Shown here: piece by piece, positions 11,677 to 22,959 of the stretch
Numbering within the stretch: position 1 is the first letter of the stretch
How the letters are laid out: every line of letters starts with the position of its first letter
From: Penicillium oxalicum
Lineage: Eukaryota > Ascomycota > Eurotiomycetes > Eurotiales > Aspergillaceae
Length of the DNA: 64,000 bases
Assembly: GCF_001723175.1 (NCBI RefSeq)
Contig: NC_064650.1
Span: 4,340,001 to 4,404,000, forward strand
Direction: 5' to 3'
Made by a program: the position numbers and the translations under genes
Notes under the pieces: generated by a model
Told to the model about the DNA's origin: nothing
Databases searched by the model: none
Seen by the model: the letters and a program-made list of their open reading frames with translations, nothing else

Positions 11677-12937
11677 ATGGGAAAGCCCCGGCCTCAAAAG
11701 AAAAAGTCCTCCAAGTCCCGCGCAAAGACCGTCCTTGGCCCTGGTGGCTCGGTCTCGAAACACAAAATGGCCGAAGACCCCTCTAAGCTTCTCGACCAAG
11801 CCACCATTCTGCTGGCGACCGGCCGAGCTGATGAGGCGCTACTGACGGCGCAACAGGCCTTGAGTCTGGCTTCCGAGAACGCTTCTGTACGATTGCAAGC
11901 GATAAACCTGCTTGGAGAAATCAATGTCGAATTGGGCGAAATCGACACCGCCCGGAACTATTTCCTCAACGCGGTTGAGCTGGATCCTACTGGGTCAATA
12001 CCAGAGTCCGAGGGCGGTGGTGCTGAGAAGTTTATGTGGCTCGCCCAATTGAGCGAACAAGGTGGTACGGACAGTGTTCAGTGGTTCGAAAAGGGCGTTT
12101 CGTCTCTCCGGCGGACGCTGGAGTCTCTTGAAGGCAAGACAAGCACGGAAGAGATTTCTTTTGCCGAGGAGAAGAAGGTCAAGTTGTCCAATGCTCTATG
12201 TGCGGTGGCGGAAATTTACATGACCGATCTTTCGTAAGTACCACTTGCAGCCTCTTTCTGAAGCGAAAATATTTACTAATGTCACTGATTACAGATGGGA
12301 AGAAGATGCCGAAGCTCGATGTGAGGCACTGATTACAGAAGCTCTTGCCGTCACGCCAAATGCGCCTGAAGTTCTTCAGACTTTCGCGTCTATCCGGATA
12401 TCACAGTTGAAGATTGAAGAAGCTCAGGAAGCCCTCAAGAAGAGCATCACTTTATGGAAGGACCTGGCTCCCGAGGACCCCAAAGTGCCCGACTTTGCTG
12501 TCCGCATCAGCCTTGCACGTCTTCTCATGGAGGTGACCTTGGAGTTCGAAGCTCTTGAGGTTCTGGAGCGTCTCATTCTGGAGGATGATCAAAGCGTGGA
12601 GGCATGGTATCTGGGTGGCTGGTGCTTGTATCTCCTCGCCGAGAAACAACAAGCACCAAAGGATATTGTCGAGGATGAGGCTGCGGAATCACCGCGACAT
12701 GCATCCCTGATTGCGAGTCGAGAGTGGCTCAAACAAAGTCTGAAGCTCTACGAAGTGCTACAGTATGAGGATGAGCCGCTGAAGGTCCACGCTCTTGAGC
12801 TCATCCACGGCATGACCGATGAGATTGGAGAGGATGATGAGAGTGAGGCCGAGGGGGAAGGTGATGGTGAGGATTGGGACGAGGAGATTGAGGCGGCCTC
12901 CGATGATGACGAAGATCACGAGATGGCCGACTCATAG
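11677..12937 (+). CDS. acl4: Assembly chaperone of RPL4 (Acl4), TPR protein
   Basis: Two exons, 11677-12233 and 12295-12937, encode 399 aa. After a basic N-terminus (GKPRPQKKKSSKSRAK) come tandem TPR-like helical pairs covering about residues 30-330, for example LLATGRADEALLTAQQALSL and LLGEINVELGEIDTARNYF. The tail (about 355-399) is strongly acidic, as in chaperones of basic ribosomal proteins. Acl4 captures nascent ribosomal protein L4 in the cytoplasm and escorts it to pre-60S particles in the nucleus. An upstream in-frame region exists, but the ATG at 11677 opens the conserved basic N-terminus and is preferred. The 61-nt intron has a CTAAT branch-like element. Confidence 0.9.
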
Positions 12938-13243
12938 TAGCAAACAAAATCGTTATGACCTTTAATGCATGTACAGTCTCTGGTTCCACATTTTTCCACC
13001 GCTGTCATAATTCGTCCTTCTTTGTACCTTTAGTGATAGCATCTAACGTACTCGCTCCAAGGCGAAAGAAAAAAAAAATTCTTTGCCTAGACTTTCCTTG
13101 TTCCACCAACCAACTTCAAGCCTGGCCTTGCCACTACTACTTGTCCCGGCCCCGGATTATCCCCCTCCGAGCAGTACATACTCCGAGGTTTGGTCTGCGT
13201 GCTCGAAACGGGAAACCGTCGAGGTCGTCAAGGCTCCTGTAGA
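12938..13243. other. Intergenic, acl4 to sirtuin gene
   Basis: Short tandem intergenic sequence with an A-rich run near 13068. It probably holds the acl4 3' end and the 5' leader of the deacetylase gene. Confidence 0.5.
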
Positions 13244-15008
13244 ATGGATTTGGGACCCGTCTCGAGCGAGAAGATCCCGGCGAAGACTCGCGTGGTCGAA
13301 GTGGAGGCTGTGGAGGCCGTGGACGTCGTGGAGCAGGTCGAAGCGGAGCCGATCGCGCTTGAAGGAGTATCATCCGATTTTGAAGCAGACAGCGACGACT
13401 CCGAAGACTGGGAGGCCTTATCTCAAGATGGCGACACGATCCAATTCCTTCGTGATGAGCAGCTACGTGATGGGCTCGGTATGATCCTCCTGACCTGAGA
13501 CTTGACGTGCCCCTGACCCGATCAACTCATATCTTCCCTGCGATCTTGATCCTATCCAAGCAAGACGTACCGCTGATCCGATCGCGCATGTGTAGTCCCC
13601 GGCGCCTGTACGCTAGAGGAAGCTGTCGCCTTCAGGCAACGTCTTCATGAAATTGGTAAGGCGGCCTTTGTGGAAGAAACCATCGCGCGAGAGACCGTAA
13701 CGGCCAAAAAGCTATGCACCGCATTTGGAATTATGCCTCCCATGTTTCTGGAGGGCGCACCGGATGAGTCCTACCATCCACTCCTAGCCGTCGCCCTGTC
13801 TCGTGAATTCGCTCGACGGCCAAAGCTTCCTCAGTACAATTCCGTTGAAGATGCGCTGCGGCTTCTGCAGGAATCTCAAAATATTATCGTCTTGACGGGT
13901 GCAGGTGTAGGTTGGCTTGCTCCTTGCTGTGCTTGTATTTGTCAACTGAAACGAACGCGCTTTCTCTACAGATCTCCACAAGTCTGGGTATTCCTGATTT
14001 CCGCTCCAAGGATACGGGTCTTTACTCAAAGTTGGAGCACCTGGGCCTGAGTGACCCCCAGGAGGTGTTTGACATACAAGTTTTCCGAGAAGATCCTAGC
14101 ATCTTCTTCTCCATCGCCAAAGACATTCTTCCGACGGAGAAGAAATTCTCCCCAACCCATGCTTTCATCAAGCTGTTGCAGGACAAGGGGAAGCTGTTGA
14201 CCAACTACACTCAAAACATCGACAACATTGAGGCTAATGCAGGAATTCTTCCTGAGAAGATGCTCCAATGCCACGGATCCTTTGCTACGGCATCTTGTGT
14301 CAAGTGCAAGTTCAAGGTTCCTGGAGAGGCCCTTTTCGGGGACATTAGAGAGGGCAAAATCCCCGAATGCACTGCTTGTCGCGAAGCGATCGCTCAGGAC
14401 GCGTTGAAACCGCAGGGATTGAAGAGGAAACGAAGCTCGACGGGGCATCAAAAGGATCGAAAGGGTTTCGAAGACAGCTCAGATGAGGATGATTACGATA
14501 TTCGTACGCCTGGAGTTATGAAGGTAAGTCGGTCATCGCGAAGACTCGCAAATTGACCAGCCCGCGCTAAACGCCATTTTTGACTTAGCCTGACATCACC
14601 TTCTTTGGCGAGGACCTGCCCGATGAGTTTGGCCAGCGTCTGATTCACCACGACCGTGATCTGGTCGATCTTGTTATTGTCATCGGTACCTCACTCAAGG
14701 TGGCTCCCGTCGCAGAAGTCCCGGGAATTCTGCCACGCCATGTCCCACAAATTTACATCTCTCGCACGGTCAGTCAACTTCTCATAAAGGGGGGGAAAGC
14801 CAAGCGGTTTCTAATGCGTCGATAGCCTGTGTCACATACCCAGTTCGACATTGATCTTTTGGGTGATTGTGACGTGGTTGTATCCGAGCTCTGCCGACGA
14901 GCTGGATGGGACCTGCAGCACCACATGATCCCTCCGGATGAGAAGGTGGAGATCTCTCCCCTTGAGGGTTACGAGTCACGACATGTCTTTAAGATTGTTG
15001 GCGCATAA
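13244..15008 (+). CDS. SIR2-family NAD-dependent protein deacetylase (Sir2/Hst1 type)
   Basis: Five exons: 13244-13478, 13596-13906, 13972-14523, 14589-14768, 14826-15008; 486 aa. Sirtuins remove acyl groups from lysine, using NAD; this nuclear class acts on histones. Visible landmarks are [15 protein letters not shown] for NAD binding (about 180-193), TQNIDN (about 262-267), catalytic His283 in LQCHGSF, zinc Cys pairs 291/294 and 315/318, and [13 protein letters not shown]. An acidic N-terminal segment and an Asp/Glu-Lys/Arg-rich insert (about 325-365) separate the zinc ribbon from the last Rossmann part, as in Sir2/Hst1 proteins. A GTAAGG-like string at 13655 lies inside an open, conserved stretch ([13 protein letters not shown]) and is not used as a donor. 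The exact paralogue (sirA or hstA of Aspergillus) cannot be settled by eye. Confidence 0.93.
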
Positions 15009-15984
15009 TCTCGGAGTTTCTTGTTTGGGATACTTGGCTTTTGCAACGCGGTGTCGAGAGATAATTGAAATTTCAAATTGAAGATGATTGGTGTTTTCGA
15101 GTATCCGGGCATCAACCTTGTTAGGGTTACGAATTCGTCTCATACCCGGAACTTCCTGGAACCAACGTCCAGTCCTATGGAAGAAGATAGGCAGGTGGAT
15201 TCACTCGTCAGTACTTTATTCATGGATTGAAGACGTTGAAACTTTGGATCCATATAGGTATCGGTCGCAGAATCTTGCCCGGGCTGCCCGAAGCTCCAAT
15301 GGATCTTTCCAGTTTTTGCCTTGTCTGGGGAGATAGAAGAGTCTCCATGTGTAGGAGCTAAGAGGGGCGATTAATCCGTAAATAGGTCGGATGCAATAGA
15401 AGTTCCATCAAGGTTGCAATGACCTTCATGTCCAGAAATCGCCCGTGAATTGCCTACGACGCTATATTTTAGCGGAGGCCTACTGGACCTCATCAATACT
15501 AGTGTCCGTCTGTCAGGTACTACTCGGTGATTTCGATACTCAGACAGTCCCACAACTGGATAAACGACAGTTCAGGATTTGGAAAAGGGAGTAAATGAGA
15601 AAGCCAAGCCCCGAATTTTCACAAGGTTCGAAATGCAGAAAACCGATCTGATTTGGACGAATACACAATGTAATAATTTTAACAAGCGTCGCGCTTCGAT
15701 TAGAGTGTTATTCGTGCAGCGATTCGATGCCTCGCAGATCAAGTTCGGAGCGACCCGAACGACTGGCGGGAGAAAATGAAAATGAAAATGAAAAAAAAAA
15801 AAAAAAAAAAAGGCTGAGCCCAGTCCACTCGAGGCACGAGGCCCCCACCACTTGCAACTAAAGAACTTCATCACTCCTACTATATTCTACCATCACTAGA
15901 TTTTTGGCACCAAAGTGGATGCAGATCTACATGGGAATCATACCACGCTGTTGAAAACCACTATTGTCCGGCTTCCCCTCCGCC
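15009..15984. other. Intergenic, sirtuin gene to trm11
   Basis: Almost 1 kb with no supported gene. It contains an A-rich simple repeat at 15774-15811, listed separately. Confidence 0.55.
15774..15811 (+). repeat. AAAATG microsatellite plus A21 run
   Basis: Three GAAAAT-type hexamer units lead straight into 21 consecutive A (15791-15811), about 170 nt before the trm11 start. It is a plain simple repeat; an A-tract at this distance could also act as a nucleosome-poor promoter element. Confidence 0.8.
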
Positions 15985-17689
15985 ATGGAATATCTTGTGA
16001 GGCTTGCGCAATGCCATGAAACTTTTCGACAGCCGGAACTCAAAGCTGTGGCCACTTTACTCGGTATTGAGTTGGAAATTGTCGAATATCATGAATTCGT
16101 AAGTAGATGGCTGCTCATCAGACCCTAGGCTATTATGTGACGTTCAACGGACGAACCATCCTATTACACTCGTTGCAAACCATTCGCTTCACGATCTTGA
16201 CTTGGAGCCACAAGAATCCCGTTTGGTCTCATGCTGACGGCAATCATTAGACACCCTTTTGCGTCGTGAGGCTGAAAGATGAAGCAGCAGCACTTGCTTT
16301 GGTGACGCGTTGTATCCTTGCTAAAGATGTTCTCGAACTCTGGGGTAAAGGCTCCAATTATGAGGAGTTGCACGCAGACGTCCATCGACGATCACAGCAT
16401 CTGTGGCAGGATTATCGCCACATTTCGTACGCTTTAGCTGTTGATTGCTTCTCGGGCAAGCGAAGCACGGCCAAGAAGACTGAGATTTTCGAATCGTTCG
16501 GTTACCTGGGCCTGGAAGGTAGCGTGCGACTCAAAAACCCCGATGAAGAGTTCCATGTCATTGAGGAGTACGTGACCGATGTTGAGCAGCACGCCATTGG
16601 TACGGAGCTCTCCTCGGAACCTCGAATGATCTACTTTGGCCGGTGGCTTGCGAAGAGTCAGCGCGACATTATCTTGACCCACACATTGAAGAAGCGCAAA
16701 TACATCAGCACCACTTCCATGGATGCAGAGCTGTCACTCGTCACGGCAAATCTGGCTCTCGCAGCTCCCGGAAAGGTCTTCTTCGACCCCTTCGTGGGCG
16801 CGGGAAGCTTCTTGGTCGCGGCCTCGCACTTTGGTGCTTTGACTTTGGGATCTGACATTGACCCTCGCGCCTTTCGTGGCAAAGATCACGAGCGCAAGGA
16901 TGGAATGGCGATGCTGCAAAACTTCAAGCAATACAAGATTGTGAGCCAGTTCATCGACGCGTTCACGTCAGACATTACGAATACCCCTTGGAGAGACGCA
17001 CAACTTCTCGATGGAATTGTCTGTGATCCCCCGTACGGTGTTCGAGAGGGTCTGCGAGTATTGGGAACCCGCGATGGAAAGGTGATTGAGCCGGTGATCA
17101 TTGACGGAGTGCCTGCTCATTAGTACGTGGTCTTTTCTCTCTTTTGGCATCGATATCCACTGACTATTTGACGCAGCCGACAAGGTTACATTCCTCCGAA
17201 ACGACCATATGGATTTGAAGCACTACAGAAGGATGTTCTCGAGTTCGCAGTTCGCAGACTCGTTCCCAACGGACGGCTCGCAATGTGGATGCCAACAGCA
17301 AGTGACGAAGCAAAGAAATTCCCTGTACCCATGCACCCGAAGTTGGAGGTTGTTAGCGTGTGTGTGCAGCCATTCCACAACTGTGAGTCAATCCTCTATT
17401 CTCGTTCAATAGAACAAGCCGCGCACGAAGATACTTACCGTTAACCGCTCTCAGGGTCGCGCCGCTTGATGGTTTACCGCCGTCTGCCGGAAGGTGAGAT
17501 GTCAGATGTGACGCTCGGACGGAGCAAGACAGATGGAGAAGGAGTCTCTGCCGACGATCTCAATGCGTTCCGAGTGAAGGTAAATACATCGCACCGAGAC
17601 CAACATATACAGACAAGCGCTAACACGAGTCCTAGTACAACAACCGAAGGGCTTTGAACACAAAGGAGCCCGAGGCAGCGGAAGAATGA
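15985..17689 (+). CDS. trm11: tRNA (guanine(10)-N2)-methyltransferase Trm11
   Basis: Five exons: 15985-16098, 16251-17122, 17177-17382, 17455-17579, 17636-17689; 456 aa. Trm11 with Trm112 methylates N2 of guanosine 10 in cytosolic tRNAs. The N-terminal THUMP-like part runs from MEYLVRLAQCHETFRQPELK to about residue 170. The Rossmann methyltransferase part has the SAM-binding DPFVGAGSF (from Asp217) and the catalytic DPPYG (from Asp297), typical for N2-guanine enzymes. The C-terminal part includes RQGYIPPKRPYG and FHNWSRRLMVYRR. Intron 1 is 152 nt, the others 53-72 nt. The final 17-residue exon is supported by phase and by the acidic end of the protein. Confidence 0.94.
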
Positions 17690-17863
17690 ACCAATTCGAT
17701 GATACACAATACATATATCAAGCAAGGGCAAAAATTTCGGCGTCTTTATCGCATCTCCACAGGGGTAGGACCTAGGATGAAGGGGGGAAAGATGTCATGG
17801 AAGAGCAACGAACCCAAGGAGAGATGACAACAGAGGCAAACGCCTGCGGTCGTAGAGTGTAAT

Positions 17864-18762
17864 TCACAATTTGCCTTTCCCTGATGGTTGACAGAGGTCT
17901 ATGCCCTCATCTCTATGAACTCGTTTGATCTCCAGCTCCAGTTCGGCTCTCATCGCTCGAGCTAACTCGGCTCCCTCGTCATCGTCGAGCTCATGTCGCT
18001 GACCGCGACCAAACATGGCAAAGCTCGGCTTGTGAGCGAAATCGGAAGGTCGTGGAATGATGTGAAAATGCACATGTGGTACTTGCTGGGCCGCTCGCTC
18101 GCCTAGGAATCCCAATCAGCATGGAGATTGAACTTTCGAATCCAGCATGTTTTTATTTTCCCCTTTCGGTCATCGATAGTTGCGGGGCACACCATTTTAC
18201 TGGATTGTGCTCCATCTCATCCTCATCATCCTGTCTCGTAGATCTTTGCAGATCCCTTTTGCCCTCACCCGGGAAACAGGGAACCCTACCGTTGTTCTGG
18301 ACTACATTCCAGTGTCTGTCTGGGTCATCCCCGAAGATGACCTTGGTCACGACCCGAGAGATAATCGGTAGCCATTTCCCCATCTGCGCAAATGTTAGCG
18401 ATCTTCCGTAAAATCGAGCAGACAACCGCGCAAGCTGCTCCGAGTAGCCTCGAGTAGCGTGCGCAAGGTCTCCGAGGCTGCATCTGCTGCCGAGATCAAC
18501 CGACCTCCTGTCCAGCTGCAACACCCATGTCGCCAAGCTTCTCGTAATGTTGCCGTGGCGCAACCAGAACGTGTCCATCTGTCAGGGGCATGATATCCAA
18601 AAACGCAAGGACATGATCCGTTGACAGAATGCAGTGAGCTGATCCTTCCACCGATGGGTCGAAAGGCTCAGCATGTACCGCCGCCCCGGACGGACTCGAT
18701 GGATTCGCAGCAGCGATGTTGCAAAACGGACATGATGATCGCCCTTCATCGTGGGCAGCCAT
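17864..18762 (-). CDS. HIT-family nucleotide hydrolase
   Basis: Three exons: 18762-18505, 18383-18290, 18102-17864; 196 aa. HIT proteins hydrolyse or transfer nucleotides from substrates such as adenylated amines. The HIT motif His127-x-His129-x-His131 is in PHVHFHIIPRP and exists only after the last splice joins QNNG to ERAAQQVP. Upstream, SSCPFCNIA gives a Cys pair that probably binds zinc, and FLDIMPLTDGHVLVAPRQHYEKL is the typical HIT core. The frame is open upstream of 18762 but has no ATG there, and MAAHDEGRSSCPFCNI fits the family N-terminus. Introns are long (121 and 187 nt). It converges with trm11, 174 nt apart. Substrate unknown. Confidence 0.9.
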
Positions 18763-20125
18763 GATCAATTTAGAATGCTTTGTTTCCCTTGAACAAGGAG
18801 AATGGATTGAACTCGAAATCAAGTCTGCTGATCTATTTGACTTGGTTTTTTCGCTGGGATTGTTAACTGAATGAGAATCATCCTCCACGGGAGAGAAGAC
18901 CCGTCTCGGTGGGGCCTGAGTTAGTGTCCACTGCCCCGTGGGGTTATCGGATCAGTGAAACCGCAGCGTGATCCTGTCGGGGGACTTTGAAGATCACCAT
19001 GATCGAGAATCAGTGGATCATCTTATGACTGGGCGAAAGATCACGGACGGGGACCACCCTTCAGTGAGATGTTGATTTCAGCCATGCCGGAGCGACAAAT
19101 ACACAATCATCCACCCACGGAAAGAGGAGACGCAATGAACCGAGTCTGCCTGTTCCCGTCATCTTTCACTGCCTACTTGAATCCGCAAGCGACCTAGATG
19201 ATTGAAATAAAAAAAAGAAACCAGTACAAGGGATCAAGAGAATGACGAGTAGCATAACATAATTATTATTCAGCCTGCCTGCACGTTTGTTTCGAGGTAA
19301 ACCCCATCAGAATTGTACAGTACAACACATCCTCACAGCGGTAGCACACGGGAAGAGGTTTGAACTGGAGGACCATGATAGAGTCCATGAGATACGCCAG
19401 GCTCTGGGAACGGAATGCAATACTCTAAAAGATCTCATTGAGAGGACCTGATCGCATAATAGCCTGCCCCATCTTGTCTTCCCCAAGATTCTTCAGCAAG
19501 ACGCGTTTCAAAAGCACTCAACTTCCCAATTTTGGAGGGCCATCGGGAAGGAAACCGACGAGTTCGAGGAGCGTTGCGTTCACTCTTGAAGTCAGCCGAG
19601 GAAATACAAGTCAAAAGGGACGGCGGAAAGGTAAAGAGAAGAAAGTAAAGCAGGGAAGTGACCAACAAGCGTAGGGAACCATTGCGATTGCTACCTGGAC
19701 GCGGAGCCTGGGGAAAATGATGAAGAGCAGTGGGGAACGAAAACAAAAAGCATCGACTAAGCATCCGACGCCGGCCATACGAGCGCAAGCATGGGTGGAT
19801 GATCAGAGGATTAAAAGATGAGACGCGAGACACCCCTATGCAGACAAGAGAAAGGTTGAAGAAAAATCAAACAAGCCGAAGCCAGACCAGGACCATAGGG
19901 TTAAGCGCCAAACTCCACCAATCAGAAAGAACAAATGCGGAAGCGCACAAATGAATCAAGTCATCGTTAACAATATGCAAGACCTAGTCGATACCAGCAC
20001 AATGAAATGCCAAAAAAATAGAGGAAGCAAAGACTCCCTAGGTGCGTTGTCTCGAAGCCCCCGGATCGTCAAGAAGGTCAACGAAAGCGCGACAAAGGGC
20101 GAGCATAACCTCGTGGAGGACGCCA
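18763..20125. other. Intergenic, HIT gene 5' side to nimE 3' side
   Basis: About 1.36 kb without a supported gene. A 132-codon minus-strand frame at 19435-19833 has no motif or clear coding signal. The right part probably holds the nimE 3' untranslated region. Confidence 0.5.
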
Positions 20126-21736
20126 CTACTGTTCACCGTCCTTGATGAAAGTGTACGGCTCCGAGTCAGAGCTGTCGATGTACAATTTGTGGTACTTTTT
20201 GGCCCACTGGCGGGTAAGGATGGAGGCTGGAAGTGAACGAGTCAGCACAGGTGGGCACACGAGGAGATATGCGAGATCATGGCTCTGAAGCACTTACCTT
20301 TGAGGAATTTCTTGCTGGCATACTTCTTGAAGAAGGCTTCGTGGGACACGGGGCGATGGAGGTAGTCGATCATCAGGCGGAAGACGGGGTCAATTTCCTT
20401 CTCGTCATAGCCGGCATAGTGAGCCAGGGTGGCATCCCAGGGACCACGATCCAAGATCAAGCGCGCCAAATACATAGCAGCAGCAGCAATGTGACTTTGA
20501 GGATAGCTCATGAAACGATGATCAAGGAGACTGATCTCCATCAGATACTTGCCCAAGGTGCGAGTTTGGATATCATAGTTATCCGCCTTGGAGATGCGAC
20601 GCAGGAAGTTCATGGGGTTGGGAAAGCTCATGTTGTACTCCAGGGTGGCCAGAACGTGACGCTCGGCATCAAGAATTTCCTTATCGGTGAAGGTCTCATC
20701 GGCAACGTGGCTGAAGTTGGCGACGTGGGGGGAGAGAACTTCCTCGTACTTGGAGGCGATGAACATCGCAGTGACACCAACCAACTGCAAGCGATCCAGT
20801 GCGACCACTTCGACGGAGAGGAAACGATCGATAATGTTGACGGCAAGGAAGAGAGTCTCGGGGAGCAGGCGGAAGCGAGTGTGGACCTCGATCAACCAGT
20901 CGACCAGGATGCCGCGCATCTTCCACTCCAGGTCGGGTTGATGCTCAATGTACTGCGGGTTCGGAAGGGTCGTCTGTTCCAGGTCACGCAGATAGTCAAA
21001 GATCTCCACAACGTATTCCGCGGCCATCAGGGGATCGTCAAGGTCCTCGGTATCCAGATCGGCAACGTCTTCGCTGAGTCCAGCCTCTTGCTGCACAGGT
21101 TCCACCACATCGTCCTTGAGCTTCTGACTTTTGGCCTGCTCTACTTCAATCTTCTTCTCCTCCGGTTCGATCTTCTCCTTCTTGCGGGGAGGCTCCTGCT
21201 GCTCAGCCTTGTCGACCTTTGGGCGCTTGTTGGCTTTCGCCGCCGGGGGTTGGGGTTGCGAGGCTGCAAGACACCGGTTCGAGAGGAGTTGGTTTGGCTA
21301 AGCTTCTGAATGCCCGCGGTCTGCTTTGTTGCCTTTGACGTCAGGCCCGCCTTGCTGGTAGCGGTCTTTTTGGCACCCTTGATCTCCGCCGCTTCGGTCT
21401 TGTTGACATTGCTGACATCCCCCAGCGCAGCGCGGGGACGCTGGGCGCCACCGGTTGCTGTCGACCGCTTAGCCTGGGCAGGCTTCTTGATGGCATCAGT
21501 AGGTCCCTCGGTGCTCAGCGCGGCCTTGGCTCGCGTCATACGCGTGACGGGACCATTTTCATCGTTCTCGTTCATCGCGCCTCGCGAGCGGAGGCTTCGG
21601 GCCTGTAGGGATATTAGTCTTTTCGCGTTCTTTAAAGTCCTTCGACGCGTCAAAGATGCCCTGTTGATTCTCGCGATGCTCCTGGTAGATGACTAGAATT
21701 GACGGTTCAAGGGTCAAAGTTGCTTACCACAGGCAT
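20126..21736 (-). CDS. nimE: G2/mitotic B-type cyclin NimE (apparent 1-base deletion)
   Basis: B-type cyclin that activates the Cdk1 homologue for mitotic entry. Exons are 21736-21728 (nine bases, MPV), 21602-20298 and 20226-20126. The destruction box RAALGDVSN (about residues 60-68) and the cyclin box opening MRGILVDWLIEVHTRF are clear, followed by LQLVGVTAMFIASKYEEVLSP and MYLARLILDRGPW. The last exon ends in KYHKLYIDSSDSEPYTFIKDGE. The large exon changes frame once: RTGVLQPRN before about 21250 and KANKRPKVDKAEQQEPPRKK after it are both plausible but one base out of step. One extra base in the five-G run at 21245-21249 restores a 471-aa frame. A sequencing error is likelier than a broken essential gene. 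A 41-nt GC-rich intron would also repair the frame but has poor signals. Confidence 0.9.
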
Positions 21737-21900
21737 CGTAGTAACCTCGAGGAGAGAGGAAAGAGCCGTGGGGAATGGTGGTTGAAAAGGAAAGGGCGAG
21801 GTTGGCCTGGTGAGAAAGAAGCCTCAGGTAAGCATTCCGTTCGACATTACCGTAGTGGGGAACTCAAATACCACAGTATCCAGATTGAAAAGCACGTACC

Positions 21901-22071
21901 ACGCGTGGAATTGTAATTACTCCCAGAAAGCTGTGCCCTTCCAAAGGCAATGGTAGCTGCTCAGATGCGTTGGGAGGGAAAAAGGCGCGAGTCACAAGAC
22001 ATATAACGCGGCGTGAAGATCAGGAGGGCTTGTGGGAAAGTTTCTGCGGGCGCCAGTCGAGACAAACGCGT
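21901..22071. promoter_or_regulatory. Two ACGCGT (MCB) boxes upstream of nimE
   Basis: Palindromic ACGCGT occurs at 21901-21906 and 22066-22071, 165-335 nt before the nimE start. ACGCGT is the MluI cell-cycle box recognised by MBF-type factors. A further copy lies in nimE intron 1 (21645-21650) and another at 22633-22638. Confidence 0.45.
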
Positions 22072-22615
22072 AAATAAAGGTTCAAAAAGTACAATAATTC
22101 CTAAGTGCCAGCTTGAATTGTCGATGAAGGAGAAGGATGACCCGAAAGAAGATGGGGTGGAAAAGGTAGGGAGGGTATCTGGAAATGAAATGACGACGAC
22201 GATGAGAGAGAGGGAAGAAGTCGGGAGCGAAGCGATGTTTGGCCCTATGGGCTAGCGTGGAAAACCGGTCAAACTTGGGTGACGCCCCACACAGCGAGTC
22301 GCGACGGGTCTCTCCTGCAACCTTCTTTGCGCGGTAACAAAAGAGATGGGCACCTTTGAAAGGTGTGGAAAAGAATGCTTGAATGGAGGAAAACGAAGGC
22401 GAGAATACTGACCAAGTAGACAAGTCGAGGATCACGTCCAAGGGGATAAAAGGAGATTGGCGATCTGACAATGAAGGGGAGGGGTGGTTGTTGTAGGGAA
22501 CGGTATTGAGTATCAAGATGAGTGGTGACGGTAACGGTGGATACGCGAGCTCGTGGACGAAACGGGAGTCGCGAATCAGCATCAACAAGCTTGTTGCCCC
22601 CGCAACAGTGTCATT

Positions 22616-22638
22616 TCACGTGATTATAGGACACGCGT
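22616..22638. promoter_or_regulatory. TCACGTGA palindrome next to an ACGCGT box
   Basis: TCACGTGA (22616-22623) contains the CACGTG E-box core, and ACGCGT follows at 22633-22638. Both lie about 330 nt before rml2 and 880-900 nt before nimE. Assignment to either gene is open. Confidence 0.4.
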
Positions 22639-22959
22639 GACCAGTACGATACAGCGATACCGTATGTCCATATGTAAGGGTCACGGCACTGGGCGGCTCA
22701 GCAAAGCCTCATGAGCCACAGGGACCCAGTTTGTGTGGCGTACGGAAAGTAGATCACATGACCATATCCCCGAACTTTTTGTCTTCGACCACAGGTCCCG
22801 TCTAGCCCGAAGCGCGAGGATTCAGGTTGAGCGTGCACTGGAGGCCTCTGGCATTCAATTGAAAACTGCATCTCCCGGGAGGGTTTTCTACTTGCTCGCC
22901 CGACTCTTTCAGGTCAATACATTGGTTCGCTGGCCACGATCCAGCCTCTAAGACTCAGC

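Larger units (their letters stand above)
21737..22959. other. Divergent promoter nimE / rml2
   Basis: About 1.2 kb between two start codons. It contains three ACGCGT boxes and one TCACGTGA palindrome, listed separately. A 168-codon frame at 22082-22588 (-) looks like chance in the nimE leader. Confidence 0.55.

Noticed and set aside
13650..13670. GGTAAGGCGG as a possible splice donor in the sirtuin gene
   Set aside because: The frame stays open and reads through conserved protein; no acceptor in phase is needed.
19435..19833. 132-codon minus frame between the HIT gene and nimE
   Set aside because: No motif, and a competing frame exists on the other strand; chance is sufficient.
20233..21309. 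Plus-strand open frame of 358 codons opposite nimE
   Set aside because: It mirrors the codon bias of the clear cyclin coding strand and has no family features of its own.
22082..22588. 168-codon minus frame upstream of nimE
   Set aside because: Composition is that of a pyrimidine-rich leader and it lies in the expected nimE promoter or 5' leader.
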